The notes below the pieces were generated by a model. That model did no database searches. It saw nothing but the letters and a program-made list of their open reading frames with translations, and had not been told where the DNA came from. Shown here one piece after another: positions 58,689-64,000 of a DNA stretch of 64,000 bases. This DNA comes from Candidatus Obscuribacter sp. (GTDB lineage Bacteria > Cyanobacteriota > Vampirovibrionia > Obscuribacterales > Obscuribacteraceae): contig JADKDV010000004.1 of assembly GCA_016718315.1 (NCBI GenBank), positions 744,001 to 808,000 on the forward strand. The letters are read 5' to 3'. Every line of letters begins with the position of its first letter. Positions within the stretch are counted from its first letter, which is position 1. The translations under genes were made by a program, and so were the position numbers.

Positions 58689-60575
58689 TTGAGCCCGGTC
58701 CTATTGCCAGTAAAAAACAAAAAGGTGTTTATAGAACGCACAGAGTACAAACCTCTGATCGGTGGTCCTGACTCGGGCATTCCGCCTTTGTTTGAGGTCG
58801 GCAGTGGACTGCACTCGCACGCTGTGCTTGGTATCGATATCGGCAACGAGTCAGCCCGCATGGCTACTCTGCGCAGCGGTGCTTTGATCCAGGTCGGTCG
58901 CACCACACCGTCTGTTATGGAAGAGAAGAAGCCGGAGCGGGTCACCTATGAGGGGTTAGACTGTGTCAAAGAGGGTGAAATTGGCTTTGCCCGTGCCATT
59001 AAATCAAAGATAGGCAGCGACTGGAGTTTTATTACTGCTGGTGAGTCTTATTCGGCTGAATTACTATATTCACTTTTATTGGAGTCATTAAAAGACACTG
59101 CTCAAGAACAACTGCAAGAAGTCGTCTCTAAGTGTGTATTGACTGTGCCTCTAGGTTTTAGCAGTGCACAGCGCGCTCTAGTCAAACGTGCCGCTGAGGA
59201 CGCTGGTTTGCAGGTGTTGCAGCTACTCAACGAGCCTTCGGCGGCGGCATTGCAGTACTGCTGTAACAATTATCAGCGCAGTGGCAAATTTTTGATTGTC
59301 AGTGCTGGTGCCTCTAGCCTAGGTGTTATGGCATTTGAGTATTACCGCGGCATTATTGAGGTTAAGTCGGCAAGCGGTGATAGTCGTTTTGGCGCCGATG
59401 ATTTTGACAATGCAATTGCGGAGTTACTGGTCGAGCGCGCTGACGAACAAAACGAGATGAATGTCAGGTTGGATGGAGTTACTCTAGAGAGGTTGCGCCG
59501 TGCGGCAGTGGGGGTGCGTAATGACTTGTTTGGCGGTCAGTACAAAGGCCAAGTCGTGCTTGAAAATTACCATTATGACCATGGGCAAAGCGAGCTGTTA
59601 AGAAATCATTTGTCCAGTCGCGTAAGCATCGATGGACTGCAACATCTGCAATCAGGTTATCGTAATTTTGTCACTGGTCCAACATTTAGACTGGAGACTT
59701 TGATCAATACAAAAGATTATCTAGCCAGGACACAGACCCTTAGACAAAAGTTGGCGCTGCACATAGAGGACTGTATCGCTGAGTCTGGATTTGCCCTGGA
59801 TGACTTTGATGAGATTCTCTTGCATGGCGGTTTTACAAACAATCATCTGGTACAGCAAGCTCTTACGGATATTTTAGGCACATGTGCCAGTCGCACGTAT
59901 CTTGATAATGAGTCCGCTGCTGTTTACGGTGCGGCTATTCAAGCCAATCTCATAACTTATGGTCTGCACAATATGGTGGTCTGGGATGTGCTCTCAAGTC
60001 CTATCGGTGTCGAGCGTGAGGACGGCAGTTTTAAAGAAATCGTTGCTCGCAATACACCACTGCCGGTGCGTGCATTTCACCAGGTGCCAGTGATGGGAGC
60101 CACGGCTCTGGCTCATTTTGTCCAGGGAGATAGTCATAGAGCGAGTGATAACGCCTCCCTTGCCGAAGTCACTGTGAACAATTGCCCGCCTGCTAGAGAG
60201 GGGGCTTTAGCTGTGGAAATTGGTGTGCTGGTAAGCGGTGATGGCCTGGTGGATTTTACTGCCCGACACTGTGAGTTAATGAGTAGTCTGCCAATCAGTG
60301 TGAGAGAGGGTGAGCGGCGCACTTTTGTTAGTCATATCGAAGATTTGAAACAAATGAGGACGCTGACACGCGAGGCATCGACTGAGAGAGCAGAGCGTCT
60401 GGCTCGTAAGCTCAATCTCGATAGAGATTTGATACCTAAGACTTTGCGAGACCTTGGTTACTCGCCAGCTAGTATAAAAAGCGGCTATGCCATTGAGCAT
60501 TTGCTCGCCCGTATGAGTCGCAGGCGCAGTCGTCGGCTCACACTTGCCCAAGACCCTGAGACTCGGGTATCCTGA
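58689..60575 (+). CDS. Hsp70-like protein with altered nucleotide loops, long form
   Basis: A 628-residue protein starting at TTG 58689, with GGGAGG 8 nt upstream. It follows the Hsp70 ATPase plan: VLGIDIGNESAR (phosphate 1), VLTVPLGFSSAQRALVKRAAEDAGL, LLNEPSAAALQY, FGADDFDNAIAELL and DEILLHGGFTNN. The phosphate-2 loop, DLGGGT in DnaK, is replaced by VSAGASSL, and TT of the first loop is NE. ATP hydrolysis is therefore doubtful. A beta-rich substrate-binding-like region (about 440-540: VARNTPLPVRAFHQV) and a short helical tail are retained. It is 22 nt from a shorter paralogue and differs from the housekeeping dnaK, which must lie elsewhere. Confidence 0.82.
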   Translation: MSPVLLPVKNKKVFIERTEYKPLIGGPDSGIPPLFEVGSGLHSHAVLGIDIGNESARMATLRSGALIQVGRTTPSVMEEKKPERVTYEGLDCVKEGEIGFARAIKSKIGSDWSFITAGESYSAELLYSLLLESLKDTAQEQLQEVVSKCVLTVPLGFSSAQRALVKRAAEDAGLQVLQLLNEPSAAALQYCCNNYQRSGKFLIVSAGASSLGVMAFEYYRGIIEVKSASGDSRFGADDFDNAIAELLVERADEQNEMNVRLDGVTLERLRRAAVGVRNDLFGGQYKGQVVLENYHYDHGQSELLRNHLSSRVSIDGLQHLQSGYRNFVTGPTFRLETLINTKDYLARTQTLRQKLALHIEDCIAESGFALDDFDEILLHGGFTNNHLVQQALTDILGTCASRTYLDNESAAVYGAAIQANLITYGLHNMVVWDVLSSPIGVEREDGSFKEIVARNTPLPVRAFHQVPVMGATALAHFVQGDSHRASDNASLAEVTVNNCPPAREGALAVEIGVLVSGDGLVDFTARHCELMSSLPISVREGERRTFVSHIEDLKQMRTLTREASTERAERLARKLNLDRDLIPKTLRDLGYSPASIKSGYAIEHLLARMSRRRSRRLTLAQDPETRVS

Positions 60576-60597
60576 GTAAGTTATCTGGTGGCATACT

Positions 60598-61668
60598 GTG
60601 GACCTGCAAAAACTAGCTCGCTACAAAGAGCTCCTGCTCAATCGCAAAAAGACCAGTGAGCCCGCAGAGGGCTATGATTCTGCTGTCAGACCTAAGGGGC
60701 AATCTGAGCAGGGCGGCGGTCCTGAGGCTGTTATTGGCATCGATATCGGCAATCAGTCTGGCTGTGCCGCACTATTTAAAAACGGCAATGTCAATCAACT
60801 TGGTCCGCGCTTTAGCGTGGAGCTGCAGGGTGAGCCTGCGGTGAGAGCTGTCAAGTCCAGGATAGATGCTAATCTCCGATTTAGTGTTGATGGCTGCAAT
60901 TACAACCCATCTGGTATTTACCAGATGCTTTTGGAGCGTCTCAAAAAGGATCTTGGCGAGTCTCTAGACTCTCAAGCCTATAAGTGTGTTTTGACTGTGC
61001 CCCTTGCCTATGACGCCAATCAGAGGCGCTTGGCCAAAAAGGCCGCAGAAAAAGCTGGCTTTAACGTTTTGCAATTGATCAATGAGCCCACTGCTATTGC
61101 TTTTTATTATTGCTATAACACCAGTAAAAATGGACGCTATTTGGTAGTGTCGGCTGGCTCCGCTACTTTTGGTGTGATTGCTTTTGAGTTTGCTAGTGGT
61201 GCTGTGCGTGTGATTTGCGGTAGTGGCGAGGGCAATTTTGGCGCTGATGATTACGATGTCTGTCTGGCCCAGTCGCTCCAATCTGATATTGCCAAGCCAG
61301 CACGTCAGGCTCCTAAAGTGGTTCTGCCGGAGCCTATGCGTCAAGCCTGCGAGCAAGTCAGGTTGCAGCTGGAGCGACAAGCCGAAGTCTCTAGCGAAAT
61401 AGTATCGATTAGTAAGCAGCAGTATTTGCAATGTACAAAACGTCTCAACACCAGACTTAAGATGCACATTACCGATGTACTGACACAGTCAAAACTTGAT
61501 ACCAGCAGTTTTGATGCTGTACTTATCGCCGGTGGCTTTGCTCAGAGTTTTCTTGTGCGGGCTGTGATTGATGAGGCTCTGCCAGAGTCGCTCAAGCGAG
61601 TTACTTTGCCTCTAGAGAGTGCTGCTTATGGTGCCGCTGTGCAGGCACATTTATTGTCTAAGCAATAG
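60598..61668 (+). CDS. Hsp70-like ATPase-domain protein, short form
   Basis: A 356-residue protein starting at GTG 60598. It has only the nucleotide-binding half of Hsp70: VIGIDIGNQSG, VLTVPLAYDANQRRLAKKAAEKAGF, LINEPTAIAFYY, FGADDYDVCLAQSL and DAVLIAGGFAQSF. As in its neighbour, the DLGGGT loop is changed (VSAGSATF). The lobe IIB insertion is shortened. There is no substrate-binding domain, so it may act as a partner or regulator of the long form. Spacing of 22 nt suggests one operon. MreB/StbA-like proteins were considered, but the INEPTA and VPLAY motifs point to Hsp70. Confidence 0.8.
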   Translation: MDLQKLARYKELLLNRKKTSEPAEGYDSAVRPKGQSEQGGGPEAVIGIDIGNQSGCAALFKNGNVNQLGPRFSVELQGEPAVRAVKSRIDANLRFSVDGCNYNPSGIYQMLLERLKKDLGESLDSQAYKCVLTVPLAYDANQRRLAKKAAEKAGFNVLQLINEPTAIAFYYCYNTSKNGRYLVVSAGSATFGVIAFEFASGAVRVICGSGEGNFGADDYDVCLAQSLQSDIAKPARQAPKVVLPEPMRQACEQVRLQLERQAEVSSEIVSISKQQYLQCTKRLNTRLKMHITDVLTQSKLDTSSFDAVLIAGGFAQSFLVRAVIDEALPESLKRVTLPLESAAYGAAVQAHLLSKQ

Positions 61669-61777
61669 CGCGTTGCAGCTTGAGGTCTAGCGATTTAATT
61701 AGCATTGTTTTGGATTGACGTCCGTTGTAGCGGGTATGCTGGCAAAAGCTAGCCAAAAGGTAATATCCGTATTGGTC

Positions 61778-61783
61778 TATAAT
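61778..61783 (+). promoter_or_regulatory. -10 box of the TPR-caspase gene
   Basis: A perfect TATAAT lies 20 nt before the GTG start. No good -35 sequence is found at the usual distance. The predicted leader is very short, about 13 nt, without a Shine-Dalgarno site. Confidence 0.45.
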
Positions 61784-61802
61784 AGTCTACTGATTTATTA
61801 GA

Positions 61803-64000
61803 GTGGCAAGTCACTGGAGTGTTTTGCTAGACATAAAGTATATTGGTGGAGCTTGTCTGGCGCTTACATTGAGTGTCACAGGCTGGCATGCAGCCTATTG
61901 TCAGGTTGATACTTTGACTGGTGGTGGAGCTAGTGCTGCCAGTGCGAGTAATTCGAGCCCTGCAAGTGCTGCCAGCTCCAATAAGTCCGGCAGTGCGGTC
62001 GCGCCTCAGACAGCAGCACAGCTCTATCAGCAGGCCTCGACAGCCTTTAAGGTCGGCAACATCCTGCGTGCCATCGAGCTGCAAAAAGAGTCGCTCAAGC
62101 TGGCCGAAGAAACCAACGATGTAAAACAGATATTTAGCTGTTTGGATGATCTGGATTTGTGCTACGTAGGAGAGCCAGAAAAACGAGCAGCGAATTTTAG
62201 TCGTATGGTAGCTCTTGCCGAAAAGACACCGTCTTTGGACGGGGGATGTGCCGGACATATATACGCAAAGCAGGGGAGTGCTATCTCAAAGACGAGGTAT
62301 CCGCTGCCGAAAATTATTTACTAAAGAGTCGACGCCTTGCTTATAAAATGCCGACGGTGGCCAATAAGCAATTCGATGTTGAAACCATGCAGACTGCGGT
62401 AGATTTACTCGTTCATATGGGCAAATACGAGCAGGCTCTGGCTGAGTGCAAGAGAGGTTTGGAAGAGTGTCAGAGCCATAAGTTGCATGTTATATCTAGT
62501 GCACGACTTTTGCGTGTAAAAGGGCAATGTCTGGCTGCTCAGGAAAAGTATAGCGAAGCTGATAACTGTTACCAGGAAGCACTTCTAAAGCTGGAAGCAG
62601 CAAGTTGTACTAACAATACCTTGTATGGATCGATCCTGTTTTTTCGCAGTTTGCTGCATGTACAAGTTGATGATCTCGATTTGGCTCGGGTCGAATTTGA
62701 AAAAGCCGAGTCTATACTCGACAAAGCGCCCAACATTGGCAATGTTGATATGCAGTTTCGTAGTATTTATAGTCCAGAATTACTGATGCGCTTTGGCCGT
62801 TTGGAAGAAGCAAAGCGAGTCGCTGACCGTCTATATGAATTCCGTCGTTTTCGATTTCCGCTAGATGGCAATTTGATGGCCGAGACAAAATTACTTTGTG
62901 CCTGGACTCAGGCTGCCCTCGGACAAAAGGAAGCGGCACTGCTCCTCGCCGATCCGTCTATGTACGTGTTGCAGTCAAAACTGCCAGCGGACGATGATCG
63001 CAATGGCAAGATGCAGTGGCGCATGGCTGAGATACAAAATATTTGTGGTCGAACAAAATCAGCTAGAGAATACTACGAAAAAAGCGCTGCCATAATGAAG
63101 TCCAAATTTGGCGCATCGTGCCATCTCTACAAGGATTGTCAGGCAAAGTTAAGTGCACTGAATGGCGGTACGCCCTATAAGATGGTGATGCTTACGCCGG
63201 TGCCAAATGTTAACCGCTCTGTGGAACCCGCTGTAAGTAGCACTGCTCCTAGGGTTGGCACAGAAACTCCAGTGACTGTTGTGGCGACGATGTCTGGTCC
63301 GGCTACTGCCGCTGCCATTGCCAGTGGTGGCGGACAATTTAGCGGTAAAATTGGTGACAAGTGGGCTTTGCTTGTTGGTATCAGTAAATTTCAGGATGCT
63401 AGACTCAATTTGAAGTTCCCTTCTAAAGACGCAAGCGATCTCTATCATGTCTTGATTGATAAACTCAACTTCGCTCCTGATCATGTTGCCTTGCTTACCA
63501 ATCAATATGCCACCAGAGAAAACATACTCTCTATGCTTGGTGACAAGTGGTTGCCCAGGGTTGCTGCGCCTGAGGATCTGGTCTTGATATTTTTGTCTAC
63601 CCATGGCAGTCCATCGGATCTCGATGTGGGTGGTATCAATTATTTGCTGGCTTACAACACAGATCCACATAGTTTGTATGCCACAGGCATACCACTGCAA
63701 GATCTGGTCAATATGGTCAAAAAGCGCGTACATTCTAAGCGAGTGCTGATTGTACTTGATGCCTGTCATAGCGGCTCTGCTCAAGTAGAGTCAAAGGGTA
63801 TGGTGGTTAATCGTGCTGTGGATGCCGATGCTGTAGCTCAGGGTACTGGTCAGATGGTGATTTGCTCCAGCTCACCGCAAGAGTTGTCCTGGGAATCAAA
63901 ACAGTACCCTAATGGTGTTTTTACTCATCATTTCATTCAAACTCTCAGTCAGTCCGGTGGCATGAAGCCGTTTAATTCAATCTTCCAAACTCTATCTGAG
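61803..64000 (+). CDS. TPR-caspase-like (C14) protein, apparent frameshift, cut by window end
   Basis: From GTG 61803 the frame encodes a signal-anchor segment (IGGACLALTLSVTGWHAAY), a Ser/Ala-rich linker and TPR helices, then hits a stop at 62322-62324. A different frame is open from about 62276 to the window end without a stop. Inserting one G into the GGGG run at 62273-62276 joins them as HIYAKQGECYLKDEVSAAENY, a perfect TPR sequence. The second part continues with TPRs and then a caspase-like domain: DKWALLVGISKF, the histidine at 63602-63604 (IFLSTHGSPSD) and the cysteine at 63764-63766 (VLDACHSGSA). These are the catalytic dyad of C14 peptidases. Either the G is missing through sequencing error or the gene is truly disrupted. 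It follows the Hsp70-like pair. Confidence 0.75.

Noticed and set aside
1..64000. CRISPR arrays, insertion sequences, prophage or integrase genes
   Set aside because: I searched by eye for regularly spaced repeats, transposase motifs and terminal inverted repeats and saw none. The only long repeats are those listed.

Overview
The window looks like a chromosomal piece of a non-photosynthetic relative of the cyanobacteria, most like the Obscuribacterales (Melainabacteria/Vampirovibrionia). This rests on general character: many signal-peptide TPR proteins, a PknB-type kinase with a leucine-rich-repeat-like tail, DUF4388/GGDEF-like and DUF4328 proteins, very long Ala/Ser/Gln-rich proteins, and many TTG/GTG starts. 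No rRNA or other taxonomic marker beyond a partial rpsD is present, so the placement is inference. I found no tRNA, rRNA, CRISPR array, insertion sequence or prophage.

Layout. 1-2.4 kb: 5' end of rpsD (minus strand, cut by the window edge), a DUF4328 membrane protein and an unknown anchored protein. 2.7-6.9 kb: a SanA/YdcF-like gene, a small unknown gene and a Gly-rich membrane protein, disturbed by a direct duplication of about 1.5 kb. Its first copy is full of single-base indels and is probably an assembly artefact. 6.9-17.3 kb: a TPR protein, a giant protein of about 1866 residues with a PD-(D/E)XK-like motif, a two-domain rhodanese, a small protein with degenerate EF-hand-like loops and a HEAT-repeat protein. 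17.3-17.8 kb: two copies of a structured non-coding element, each holding the same 63-nt core, ahead of grxC and its own promoter. 18.3-28.7 kb: a cysteine-peptidase-like protein, a response regulator with a TPR protein, recQ, a PPC-domain protein, a DUF4388/degenerate GGDEF protein and another TPR protein.

29-34.4 kb holds a compact kynurenine-degradation operon: 3-hydroxyanthranilate dioxygenase, ACMS decarboxylase, kynureninase and kynurenine 3-monooxygenase. 34.5-45.2 kb: a trypsin-like protease, unknowns, a Ser/Thr kinase, a zinc alcohol dehydrogenase, a subtilase-fold protein whose catalytic serine appears replaced, and TPR proteins. 45.2-46.3 kb: a PIN-domain toxin-antitoxin pair with repeats over its promoter. 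46.5-57.4 kb: a Tat-exported FAD oxidase, two tandem paralogues of unknown function, two tandem receiver-like proteins and an envelope group (esterase, M23 peptidase, RlpA-like protein), then a P-loop kinase.

58-64 kb: a DUF3592 membrane protein, two tandem Hsp70-like proteins with altered nucleotide-binding loops, and a TPR-caspase-like protein that runs off the window and carries an apparent one-base frameshift in a G run. The best candidates for something undescribed are the twin RNA elements, the group of envelope-type enzyme domains that share hydrophilic N-termini without Sec signals, and the Hsp70-like pair beside the caspase-like protein.
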